From: a virus
Strand: one strand, 5' to 3'
Length of the DNA: 34,000 nucleotides
Virus record (IMG/VR): IMGVR_UViG_3300008217_000030
Location: 1 to 34,000 of that record
Shown here: piece after piece, positions 13,893 through 20,002 of the stretch
Layout of the letters: every line of letters begins with the position of its first letter
Position numbering within the stretch: the stretch's first letter is position 1
Made by a program: the position numbers and the translations under genes
Notes under the pieces: model-generated
What the model saw: only the letters and a program-made list of their open reading frames with translations
Database searches by the model: none
Told to the model about the DNA's origin: nothing

Positions 13893-13898
13893 ATTATA
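13893..13898 (-). promoter_or_regulatory. Consensus -10 box for leftward primase transcript
   Basis: TATAAT on the minus strand ends 7 nt before the primase ATG. A weak -35 (TTATGT) fits with 17-nt spacing. Transcription would begin at about the ATG, so the message would be leaderless, as at 6489. Confidence 0.5.
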
Positions 13899-13932
13899 AC
13901 GTTAAATAAGAATCAACATAATAGCGCGACTT

Positions 13933-13948
13933 TATAGCGGTCGCTATA
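13933..13948. promoter_or_regulatory. Inverted repeat, candidate operator
   Basis: TATAGCG-GT-CGCTATA gives 7-bp arms around a 2-nt centre. A further ATAGCG half-site lies at 13921-13926, 13 bp from the left arm. The repeat lies between the end of the candidate ssDNA-binding gene and the primase -10 box, where a regulator could act. No protein is assigned to it. Confidence 0.4.
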
Positions 13949-13973
13949 GGATACCACCTTACTATTCCATTAA

Positions 13974-14777
13974 TTAAAACGGAGACTTACGCTGTTCTTC
14001 AGTTTGTTCTGGCTTAGGAGCTGCAATTTGTGAGTGAATCATTTTATTATCAAAGGAATCAGCGAGGCTGAGAGCCTTTTCAAACAATGCATCATCCGTT
14101 CCATCAACCAATGGTTCAAGTCTTTCAATACCCCAGTTATACCAACTTCCCTTATCATTCGACTGTTGGGCAGATTTTAACTTATAATAGTGACTGAAAG
14201 AAGGAGGAGTAAAATAACCATCTTGTCCTTTAAACTGAACATCGGTCATCAAATTATTCCATCTTCTGCTCACTTTTAAATTGGTCGATTTAAAAGTAAC
14301 AACTGCAGGCTTAGGTGCACTACCCTCTGATACTAACAGCACAAAATGATACGCAGTTTTTTCTAGATAATTTCCGTTAGGAAGTCTATCTTTAAAAGAC
14401 CCATCTCGTGTTGTTTGTTTTAGGATATCACTGGTAATAGCATGAAAAGCTATAGGAGATTTAGGGCCTGTGCCCCTATCTGCCCATTCTACATATTGGA
14501 TCGCAAAGCCCCAAGGAATAACCTGAACACCTTCATCTCCATCATACAGAGTGTCTCCAGCAGGATCCAATATCATACCGGGTTGAGCTCCTTTCACATG
14601 GCTTGCATCATTTTTATTATTTTCTGGTGAACCATTTTGAAGAAGTTTCAATGTTGGCATTGACTTGTCTTCCTGTCGGATATTTTCCAATCCACGCGAT
14701 TTGACGGATTCAAATTTTGAAACCATACCAACCGCTGTCGATTGTTTCTTTACTACTTTGTTCTTCGTTTCTGACAT
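13974..14777 (-). CDS. Candidate ssDNA-binding/recombination protein
   Basis: This 267-aa protein has a basic N-terminus (KNKVVKKQST), then MPTLKLLQNGSPENNK, KGAQPGMILDPAG, a central VIPWGFAIQYVEWADR and a beta-rich middle, ending in a Pro/Gln/Glu tail (PKPEQTEEQRKSPF). I have seen the P-x-LKxLQ...SPE plus KGAxxGMI pattern in replication modules of marine phages, where it is sometimes annotated as a single-strand DNA-binding protein. The tail is not the classical acidic-aromatic SSB tail. GAGGT precedes the ATG by 8 nt. Position beside the primase supports a replication role. The function is inferred. Confidence 0.55.
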   Translation of the reverse strand: MSETKNKVVKKQSTAVGMVSKFESVKSRGLENIRQEDKSMPTLKLLQNGSPENNKNDASHVKGAQPGMILDPAGDTLYDGDEGVQVIPWGFAIQYVEWADRGTGPKSPIAFHAITSDILKQTTRDGSFKDRLPNGNYLEKTAYHFVLLVSEGSAPKPAVVTFKSTNLKVSRRWNNLMTDVQFKGQDGYFTPPSFSHYYKLKSAQQSNDKGSWYNWGIERLEPLVDGTDDALFEKALSLADSFDNKMIHSQIAAPKPEQTEEQRKSPF

Positions 14778-14783
14778 AGTATT

Positions 14784-15344
14784 TTACCTCTTTATTTTAG
14801 TTTGCTGACCACTAAATGTATTGAATATATCGGGAGGCAGGTCCTGGCCAGCTTCGACCCTCTCCCGATAAAAAGCACGCAGTGTGGATGGATGCACAGC
14901 CATTCGCTGGCTAGGCATAAATCCCTGCGCCTCTGCAAGGCCACGGAAATCCCCAGCCTTGTTGTCTTCGCCCCGACCGAAAGAAACCGTCACATCGTTT
15001 TTAATGAGGTCTTCAAAGCCGTTCTCGCGAAGCCATTGGAGCGCCTCTCCCTCTTTGCCTTTGGTAATCGAAGCGCCATATACCTTCTTCACAGTTACCG
15101 ATGAACCGTCCGAAAGTTTTAATTCTGATAAATTCCTTTCCGCTAATGCTTCAGGAATAAGTTCATAAGAAATTTCTCTAAGTTTTCCCTTCTTCCAAGA
15201 AATTTCATCTTCAAGTTTTTGAATTTCTTTTTCTAATTGGATTTGTCTTGTGCACAAGTTAGCTATGGATTCTAAACTATTGTCGGATAGTTTATCAATC
15301 CCTGATCCTTGAGCCTTTTCCATTCGTTCTATAAGTCTATTCAC
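14784..15344 (-). CDS. Conserved phage protein with N-terminal coiled coil
   Basis: This 186-aa protein has a charged coiled coil at residues ~25-60 (ending QLEKEIQKLEDEISWKKG), then SELKLSDGSSVTVKKVYGAS, then ALQWLRENGFEDLIKND, SFGRGEDNKAGD, and a C-terminal HPSTLRAFYRERVEAG. I recognise it as a recurring phage replication-module protein but know no demonstrated function. A Gam-like or nucleoprotein role is possible from the coiled coil. It overlaps the 117-aa gene by 8 nt. Confidence 0.65.
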   Translation of the reverse strand: MNRLIERMEKAQGSGIDKLSDNSLESIANLCTRQIQLEKEIQKLEDEISWKKGKLREISYELIPEALAERNLSELKLSDGSSVTVKKVYGASITKGKEGEALQWLRENGFEDLIKNDVTVSFGRGEDNKAGDFRGLAEAQGFMPSQRMAVHPSTLRAFYRERVEAGQDLPPDIFNTFSGQQTKIKR

Positions 15345-15690
15345 TTCTGCCCCCTTGGTGTAAATTAATATCCAGTGGATAATATTTAAATTCTTGCTTG
15401 TCCCACTTTAACAATTTAAATTTTCCATTATTAATTGTGGATACGATCGACGCAGCCACCGCCATAATAGCAGGGTCGCCTGTCAATAACAAGTAGTCAT
15501 TGTCATTAAAATCTTTTAACCCTTTACGCAATTGTGTAATTAAAGGCGCGGGACTATAAATCATTTGTGATTGTTCGGGTAGCAAAAAATGTAGCTTCCC
15601 GTATTCCGTTGCACCCATAATGTTAATACGTGGAATTCCTTTGGAAGTCCCTTGTATTTCTTGAGTTACGTAAACGTTGGATTTTTTCAT
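15337..15690 (-). CDS. Conserved phage protein, first gene of the leftward replication operon
   Basis: This 117-aa protein has VYVTQEIQG, INIMGATEYGKLHFLLP, QMIYSPAPLITQLRKGL, DNDYLLLTGDPAIMA and a C-terminal KLLKWDKQEFKYY. Recurrent homologues lie at the head of marine phage replication clusters, but I know no function. It is the first gene behind the TTGACA-17-TATATA promoter. A second TATAAT lies 4 nt before its ATG, and the nearest ribosome-site-like AAGGAT is 15 nt upstream. Confidence 0.65.
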   Translation of the reverse strand: MKKSNVYVTQEIQGTSKGIPRINIMGATEYGKLHFLLPEQSQMIYSPAPLITQLRKGLKDFNDNDYLLLTGDPAIMAVAASIVSTINNGKFKLLKWDKQEFKYYPLDINLHQGGRSE

Positions 15691-15710
15691 AACAATTATA
15701 TTCTTTATCC

Positions 15711-15739
15711 TTGACTTTATATATAAGGATGATTATCTT
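15711..15739 (+). promoter_or_regulatory. Rightward promoter of the SNF2 gene
   Basis: TTGACT (15711-15716), a 17-nt spacer and TATCTT (15734-15739) point at the SNF2 gene. The predicted transcription start, near 15746, lies downstream of the first ATG (15742) and favours the ATG at 15766. It overlaps the leftward promoter completely. Confidence 0.55.
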
Positions 15740-15748
15740 ATATGTCAA
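15720..15748 (-). promoter_or_regulatory. Strong leftward promoter of the replication operon
   Basis: On the minus strand a consensus TTGACA (15748-15743) is followed by exactly 17 nt and TATATA (15725-15720). This is the best sigma70-type promoter in the window and points at the 117-aa gene, at 15690. It shares its DNA with the rightward promoter at 15711-15739. Confidence 0.75.
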
Positions 15749-15765
15749 CTATAAAGAATATAATA

Positions 15766-17199
15766 ATGCAATATAAATTTAAAACAAAGCCGTACAAGCA
15801 TCAATTGGACGTTTTTGAGCGTTCATGGAATAAGGATGTCTTTGCTTCCTTCATGGAAATGGGTACTGGAAAATCTAAGATTTTACTGGATAACATCGGT
15901 ATTCTGTATGATCATGGTAAAATAAATGCGGCACTCATCGTTGCCCCTAAAGGAGTATGCAATACATGGTATAAAGAGCAAATCCCCACCCATCTTCCGG
16001 GTCATATTGACCATAAAGTTTTGTTATGGAATCCATCACTTTCACAGAAAATGAAGAAGGATTTAACTGATATTTGTGACCCCGGTTCTCCGAAGCTTCA
16101 TCTTATGATTATGAATGTTGAGGCTTTAAGCACACAGAAGGGAATGAAATTTGCTTCTCATTTTTTGAGTGTACGTAAGGTTTTATTTGCCATTGATGAG
16201 TCGACTACGATTAAAAATCCCAAGGCGCTACGCACAAAAAACATTATAAAACTAGGTGAGCATATAACATATAAAAGGATTTTAACGGGATCTCCAGTTA
16301 CAAAATCACCTTTAGATCTTTATAGCCAATGCTATTTTTTAAGTCCTCATCTGCTTGGCTTCTTTTCTTATTATGCGTTTCGTGCACGTTACGCCTTGAT
16401 GCACTCTAAAGTATTCCATGGACGTCATGTTAATCTTATTACGGGGTATCAACGGCTCGCTGAGTTAAGTGAAAAGCTACAGCCTTTTTCTTCTCGGGTC
16501 TTAAAGGAAGATTGTTTAGATTTACCACCTAAGATTTATATGAAAAGATATGTAACATTATCTCCTGAACAAAAACGCATGTATGCACAAATGAAGCATC
16601 AAGCATTGGCAGAATTAAATGGCAAACTTATTACAGCTCCTACTGTACTTACACAACTTATGCGTCTTCATCAAATTACATGTGGTCATACAAGTGATGC
16701 ACAAGGAAATGTACAAAGCATTCCTAACAATCGTCTTAATGAATTGCTTGCGGCATTAGAGGAAACTGAAGGCAAAGCAATCATCTGGGCTCATTATCAA
16801 CATGATGTTGAAATGATTGTAAGTGCTATCAAGAAAAAATTTGGTGATGATAGTGTTGTTGATTATTACGGAAAAACTTCTATGGATGATCGACATACTT
16901 ATATTCAAAATTTCCAGCATAAAGATAATGTACGCTTTCTTGTTGGGACTACGCAAACTGGTGGGTATGGTATTACCTTAACTGCTGCAAGCACTGTCAT
17001 TTATTATTCTAATGGATATGACCTCGAGAAGAGACTGCAATCCGAAGACCGAGCGCATCGTATTGGACAAAAGAATGCAGTTACCTACATTGACTTGGTC
17101 GCAGAGGATACAATCGATGAACGGATTACAAAATCTCTTCGGAAGAAAATCAACATCGCCACAGAAATAATGGGTGAAGAACTTAAAGATTGGATTTAA
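15766..17199 (+). CDS. SNF2-family helicase/translocase
   Basis: This is the only rightward gene in the window, about 477 aa (485 from the upstream ATG at 15742). It shows the SNF2 ATPase motifs: Q-like KPYKHQLDVFERSW, Walker A MEMGTGKSK, LIVAPKGVCNTW (Ia), FAIDESTTIKNP (a DExx box variant, DEST), ILTGSPVTKSPLD (III), then the C-terminal lobe with KAIIWAHYQHDVE, GGYGITLTAASTVIYYS (V) and SEDRAHRIGQ (VI). Such proteins translocate on duplex DNA and remodel protein-DNA complexes. No nuclease domain is fused. I prefer the ATG at 15766 because of the promoter position. It meets the Hsp20 gene tail to tail with a 4-nt overlap. Confidence 0.9.
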   Translation: MQYKFKTKPYKHQLDVFERSWNKDVFASFMEMGTGKSKILLDNIGILYDHGKINAALIVAPKGVCNTWYKEQIPTHLPGHIDHKVLLWNPSLSQKMKKDLTDICDPGSPKLHLMIMNVEALSTQKGMKFASHFLSVRKVLFAIDESTTIKNPKALRTKNIIKLGEHITYKRILTGSPVTKSPLDLYSQCYFLSPHLLGFFSYYAFRARYALMHSKVFHGRHVNLITGYQRLAELSEKLQPFSSRVLKEDCLDLPPKIYMKRYVTLSPEQKRMYAQMKHQALAELNGKLITAPTVLTQLMRLHQITCGHTSDAQGNVQSIPNNRLNELLAALEETEGKAIIWAHYQHDVEMIVSAIKKKFGDDSVVDYYGKTSMDDRHTYIQNFQHKDNVRFLVGTTQTGGYGITLTAASTVIYYSNGYDLEKRLQSEDRAHRIGQKNAVTYIDLVAEDTIDERITKSLRKKINIATEIMGEELKDWI

Positions 17200-17612
17200 T
17201 TAATCTTTATAGTTTTCTTCTTTTGATCTGCAGGCGGATCATATTTTAAATCCACACGCAAAATCCCATCCTCTATCTTCGCATCCGTGACCTCTACATA
17301 ATCTGCTAATTGCCAACGTCTTATAAATTTACGTGTAGCAATTCCCTTGTGTAGGTAGTCCTGTTTTTTGTCAGACGTTTCTGCCTTGACAGTTAAAACA
17401 TTCTTCTCTACATCAACGGCCACGTCTTTCTTGGACATTCCTGCAACAGCTATTTCTATTTGATAGTGTTCAGAATCCACCTTCTTAATATTATAAGGGG
17501 GAAATGTATCCACGTTAACGTGTAACCTTTGCATCTGATCAAAAACACGATCAAACCCAACGGTCCAGTGGTCAAAGAATTGTTGATTAAATATACTCGG
17601 TAAGTTATTCAT
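17196..17612 (-). CDS. Hsp20/IbpA-type small heat-shock protein
   Basis: This 138-aa alpha-crystallin-domain chaperone would hold unfolded phage or host proteins. Visible features are an N-terminal arm with FDRVFDQMQR, the crystallin core (PYNIKKVDSEHYQIEIAVAG, then VLTVKAE), GIATRKFIRRWQLADYVEV and DGILRVDL, and a C-terminal IxI-type anchor KTIKIN. AGGAGG lies 6 nt before the ATG. It has its own apparent promoter at 17674-17701. Hsp20 genes are frequent in aquatic cyanophages and related phages, where they may help capsid assembly. Confidence 0.92.
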   Translation of the reverse strand: MNNLPSIFNQQFFDHWTVGFDRVFDQMQRLHVNVDTFPPYNIKKVDSEHYQIEIAVAGMSKKDVAVDVEKNVLTVKAETSDKKQDYLHKGIATRKFIRRWQLADYVEVTDAKIEDGILRVDLKYDPPADQKKKTIKIN

Positions 17613-17673
17613 AACTCCTCCTAAAGCAAGTTAATAAAATGTGGGCCTTAAAAAGCACCCACGGCACATATTT

Positions 17674-17701
17674 AATATATATATTTTTAAGAAATTTGCA
17701 A
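17674..17701 (-). promoter_or_regulatory. Putative promoter upstream of hsp20
   Basis: TTGCAA (17701-17696), a 16-nt AT-rich spacer and TATATT (17679-17674) on the minus strand leave a 5' leader of about 55 nt before the Hsp20 ATG. The leader includes a weak GTGGG/CCCAC hairpin (about 17640-17661) followed by ATTTTATT. That hairpin could instead be a terminator for the upstream cassette. Confidence 0.45.
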
Positions 17702-17842
17702 GTCTAATTGCGCGTAGCTGGTCTCTTTACATTTACAGTCAACACACTTGCAGTGTTCGGGTCCGGCACAATCTGTTCTGCCACAATGGCATACATGATT
17801 GCAGTCATTACATGTTCCTACGCCTTCTTGATCATCAGTCAT
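17687..17842 (-). CDS. Cys-rich metallothionein-like peptide (51 aa)
   Basis: I start this at the ATG at 17842 (MTDDQEGVG). GGGAG lies 9 nt upstream, whereas the longer frame to 17902 runs into the spanin-like gene. The centre holds nine cysteines and several histidines in 28 residues: TCNDCNHVCHCGRTDC, then EHCKCVDCKCKE. CxC and CxxC pairs are the hallmark of metallothioneins and other metal-cluster peptides. A zinc-finger adaptor is the alternative. It is the last gene of the lysis-cassette transcript. Metal chelation during infection is a guess. Confidence 0.6.
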   Translation of the reverse strand: MTDDQEGVGTCNDCNHVCHCGRTDCAGPEHCKCVDCKCKETSYAQLDLQIS

Positions 17843-18158
17843 AACTATAGCTCCCTGTGCTTGAGGTAGTGACGTCTTGTAACAACTCGAAGATTTGTCC
17901 ATGTTGTTCCATAATTTCTTTGTCCTTGTTTCTCATTTTTTTCAAATCTTTTTTCAAACTACTCACTTCGGTTACTAGATTTGCTAAGTCTAGTTTCATC
18001 TTGAGTTGATTTTCAATAACCTCTTTTCGATTTTCCTCTTCAAAAGATGTATACATAGTATTAACTTTAGAATCAAGTTTAGAAATATACCAAATAACCG
18101 CTATCCCTTGAACGAGCACAAATGCTACAATCGCGAAAGATATTTTAAATCCGTTCAT
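17835..18158 (-). CDS. i-spanin-like membrane protein (TM plus coiled coil)
   Basis: This 107-aa protein has one N-terminal membrane helix (ISFAIVAFVLVQGIAVIWYI, residues 6-25) and then a long charged coiled-coil ectodomain of about 70 residues (EEENRKEVIENQLKMK ... SSLKKDLKKMRNKDKEIMEQ). This is the topology of an inner-membrane spanin subunit (Rz-like). It would lie in the inner membrane with the coiled coil in the periplasm and take part in outer-membrane disruption. Its start overlaps the lipobox protein by 4 nt. A structural or anchoring role is an alternative, because spanins have little sequence conservation. Confidence 0.5.
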   Translation of the reverse strand: MNGFKISFAIVAFVLVQGIAVIWYISKLDSKVNTMYTSFEEENRKEVIENQLKMKLDLANLVTEVSSLKKDLKKMRNKDKEIMEQHGQIFELLQDVTTSSTGSYSYD

Positions 18159-18427
18159 TCTGTTACTTCCTCCACAATAATTGAACTTTTGTTAAGCTCT
18201 TTATTGAGCGCCGGGAAGGTCCAATTTAATTTTAACTTCCCGTTTTCACCCCAGTCGTTTCCATCGAGATTAAGTTTGTCCAGGGTTACATTGAATTTAG
18301 GATATCCGCACGCAGATATCAATAGTAAACCTAAGATAAGAAAAAGGAGGAATCCTTGGTATTTATTAGGAAAGGATACCAAGAGCCATTCCATAGATGA
18401 TTTAAATTTTTCCCATAAAAATTTCAT
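18155..18427 (-). CDS. Lipobox-containing small protein (o-spanin candidate)
   Basis: This 90-aa protein has a hydrophobic segment GFLLFLILGLLLISAC ending in a lipobox-like LISAC (Cys40), then a ~50-residue polar domain (KFNVTLDKLNLDGNDWGEN). If processed it would be an outer-membrane lipoprotein. The 25 residues before the hydrophobic core are unusually long for a signal peptide. Met12 could be the true start, or the protein may stay as a membrane anchor. It precedes the i-spanin-like gene, the reverse of the usual Rz-Rz1 order. Confidence 0.5.
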   Translation of the reverse strand: MKFLWEKFKSSMEWLLVSFPNKYQGFLLFLILGLLLISACGYPKFNVTLDKLNLDGNDWGENGKLKLNWTFPALNKELNKSSIIVEEVTE

Positions 18428-18429
18428 TG

Positions 18430-18666
18430 TTAATCCTTGATTATTCTTATAATTGTTTTTCGTGGTTCTTCTCCACTCTCATCTATTCTTGTTTCAGCCA
18501 TAACTTTGTCACATTGTAATATAATATCTTCCGGCGATGTATTGCGTTGCCCTATGCGTCGTGCAGCCAAACATTCTGATACTGTGGAGTAATGATAATG
18601 CTCCTTTAATTTAGCCTCATCTCCTTCAATTATAAATAGGCATAACGCCACAACCATTTCAATCAT
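18430..18666 (-). CDS. Small exported Cys-containing phage protein
   Basis: This 78-aa protein opens with a short hydrophobic stretch (MIEMVVALCLFII), then EHYHYSTVSECLAARRIGQR and IILQCDKVMAE. Two cysteines about 20 residues apart could form a disulfide in the periplasm. I associate the pattern (x-SECLxAxRIxxRN...C-x-KV) with recurrent marine phage proteins of unknown role next to lysis genes. Confidence 0.6.
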   Translation of the reverse strand: MIEMVVALCLFIIEGDEAKLKEHYHYSTVSECLAARRIGQRNTSPEDIILQCDKVMAETRIDESGEEPRKTIIRIIKD

Positions 18667-18667
18667 A

Positions 18668-19084
18668 TTAACGTCCGTTTGTATATTTTAAACTTCGTTG
18701 ACCATCTTTTAACCTTTCAATATTTTCTGCCATCTTTTCTACTTGTGTTTGTAGAAACTCTATATTTACTTTGTTATGCATCATACCGTCAACAGTTGTT
18801 TGAATTTTTTCCACCTGCTTATAAAGGTCCTCGATAAGCATGAATTGAGAAGCATCGTCAGGAAGTGACCCTAAAAGACCCCGAGGCCACTTGATTCTAA
18901 AATCTGAGTTCATCACTACATCTTTATCCATAATTTCTAACTTAGTTGCGTGCTGATTTAATTTTTCTTGAATACCGAAAAAAGCCCATGTTCCGATTGC
19001 GACCATCGTGATCAAACTAGCAACCGTTTTCATAGGCATCTGCACGGCTGCCGATTCTGAAATTCTTAGTGGTTCATTAGCCAT
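18668..19084 (-). CDS. Membrane-anchored coiled-coil phage protein
   Basis: This 138-aa protein has the start ISESAAVQMPMKT, a membrane helix VASLITMVAIGTWAFFGI, an EKLNQHATKLEIM linker, the characteristic DFRIKWPRGLLGSLPDDASQ, and a C-terminal coiled coil (QVEKIQTTVDGM ... EKMAENIERLKDG). Proteins of this pattern are common beside endolysin genes in marine phages. They may be holin-associated or part of the lysis machinery. The function has not been shown to my knowledge. Confidence 0.65.
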   Translation of the reverse strand: MANEPLRISESAAVQMPMKTVASLITMVAIGTWAFFGIQEKLNQHATKLEIMDKDVVMNSDFRIKWPRGLLGSLPDDASQFMLIEDLYKQVEKIQTTVDGMMHNKVNIEFLQTQVEKMAENIERLKDGQRSLKYTNGR

Positions 19085-19308
19085 GCTGCCTCTATATTTT
19101 TTTGACGTTTGTCACAATGAAATGATACCATATAAACATATTCATTCATCAGTTTAGTACCAAAATCCTCAGTCAAATCATTCCAAACTTTTGATACTTG
19201 TGCATAGCCTGCTGAGCCACAAGAGTAATAGTCCATATATTTTGTTTCCATTTCTCCTCCAGTGCACCCGAGAACCGAGCAAATTCTTATCATTAAAATC
19301 CAGTACAT
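19066..19308 (-). CDS. Small exported Cys-containing protein
   Basis: This frame has 80 aa, a hydrophobic start (MYWILMIRICSVLGC) and cysteines at C10, C15, C30 and C65. The ATG at 19308 lies 2 nt after the M15 gene's stop with no ribosome site. An internal ATG at codon 20 has GGAGG 4 nt upstream, so the start may be either. I keep the longer one because related small phage proteins I recall begin with a hydrophobic signal. Function unknown. Confidence 0.55.
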   Translation of the reverse strand: MYWILMIRICSVLGCTGGEMETKYMDYYSCGSAGYAQVSKVWNDLTEDFGTKLMNEYVYMVSFHCDKRQKNIEAAWLMNH

Positions 19309-19310
19309 GA

Positions 19311-19715
19311 TTAATAATTGTAGACAACTTGGGGAAGATCCGTATAACGCGTTCTAAGATCTATGTGAATAAAACTTCTGGCCACGCCACAGGTCCATCC
19401 TTCGTTTAAAGCGAGTTTAATTAATTGAGCAGCATAGACACCATCCTTGCGTGCAATGTCTACCGCGCATGTATCAGTTCCATATTTTGTGTTACCAATA
19501 AGATGAAAACTATTCTTGCTTGCGGGATAACCTCGACCCTTGAGCCACTCATTATGCTCACTTGTTCTGCATCCACTGGTCACGGTCATGGATTGACCAA
19601 ACTTTTCTCTAAAAGCGTCTAATGCCTCTCCAAAACCATCAGCTAACACCAATTGGCCCGTAGTGGGGCATTTAAGCTCCTCTGGCGTAAAATATTTCAA
19701 TGTAGTACCTGACAT
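19311..19715 (-). CDS. M15-type peptidase endolysin
   Basis: This 134-aa protein matches the Peptidase_M15_3 fold (D-Ala-D-Ala or L-Ala-D-Glu carboxy/endopeptidase). It shows SGCRTSEHNEWL, SFHLIGN (H71, zinc ligand), TCAVDIA (D86, zinc ligand) and FIHIDLR (H117, ligand; D119, catalytic base). The enzyme would cut peptidoglycan peptides at lysis. AAGGAG lies 8 nt before the ATG. There is no signal peptide, so it presumably needs a holin. The XhlA-like gene upstream is a candidate. Confidence 0.88.
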   Translation of the reverse strand: MSGTTLKYFTPEELKCPTTGQLVLADGFGEALDAFREKFGQSMTVTSGCRTSEHNEWLKGRGYPASKNSFHLIGNTKYGTDTCAVDIARKDGVYAAQLIKLALNEGWTCGVARSFIHIDLRTRYTDLPQVVYNY

Positions 19716-19729
19716 CCTAATCTCCTTTT

Positions 19730-19764
19730 AAACGCGTCTCCGTGGCTCTGAGAGCGTTTTTTTT
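19730..19764 (+). terminator. Intrinsic terminator reading rightward
   Basis: AAACGC(g)TCTC (19730-19740) pairs with GAGAGCGTTT (19750-19759) across a 9-nt loop, and a run of eight T ends at 19764. It would stop rightward transcripts, for example read-through from the SNF2 gene. On the minus strand it lies between the XhlA-like gene and the M15 gene and has only a 3-nt U-run. Confidence 0.6.
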
Positions 19765-19765
19765 A

Positions 19766-20002
19766 TCATAAATTGGTTAAATAGTAGAGAATACCGCAGA
19801 TTACCGACACCACGCTTACTGCGGACACTCCTCCAATAAATCGCGCCATAAGTTGGCGTAATTCAAATGTATGTTTACTTGTTGATGCTTGTTGCACTTC
19901 AATACGATCTAATTTTTCTTCAAACTGTTCGTAACGAAGTTTGCATTCTCTTAAATGTAATTCAAGATTATGTGCGACTTGTTCTGTTTCAATCGGTGCC
20001 AT
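19766..20002 (-). CDS. XhlA-like holin/hemolysin candidate
   Basis: This 78-aa protein has an N-terminal amphipathic coiled coil (EEKLDRIEVQQAS) and a C-terminal single membrane helix (FIGGVSAVSVVSVICGILYY). This is the architecture of XhlA-type proteins that assist holin-dependent release of endolysin. It lies directly upstream of the M15 endolysin, separated by the hairpin at 19730-19764. The overlap with the large 1349-aa gene is a single base. Confidence 0.6.
   Translation of the reverse strand: MAPIETEQVAHNLELHLRECKLRYEQFEEKLDRIEVQQASTSKHTFELRQLMARFIGGVSAVSVVSVICGILYYLTNL

Noticed and set aside
14802-15168. Two plus-strand frames of 94-100 aa opposite the coiled-coil protein
   Set aside because: Antisense to a conserved gene with no promoter or ribosome site in that direction.
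15742-15765. ATG at 15742 as SNF2 start
   Set aside because: The predicted transcription start lies downstream of it and there is no ribosome site; kept only as an alternative.
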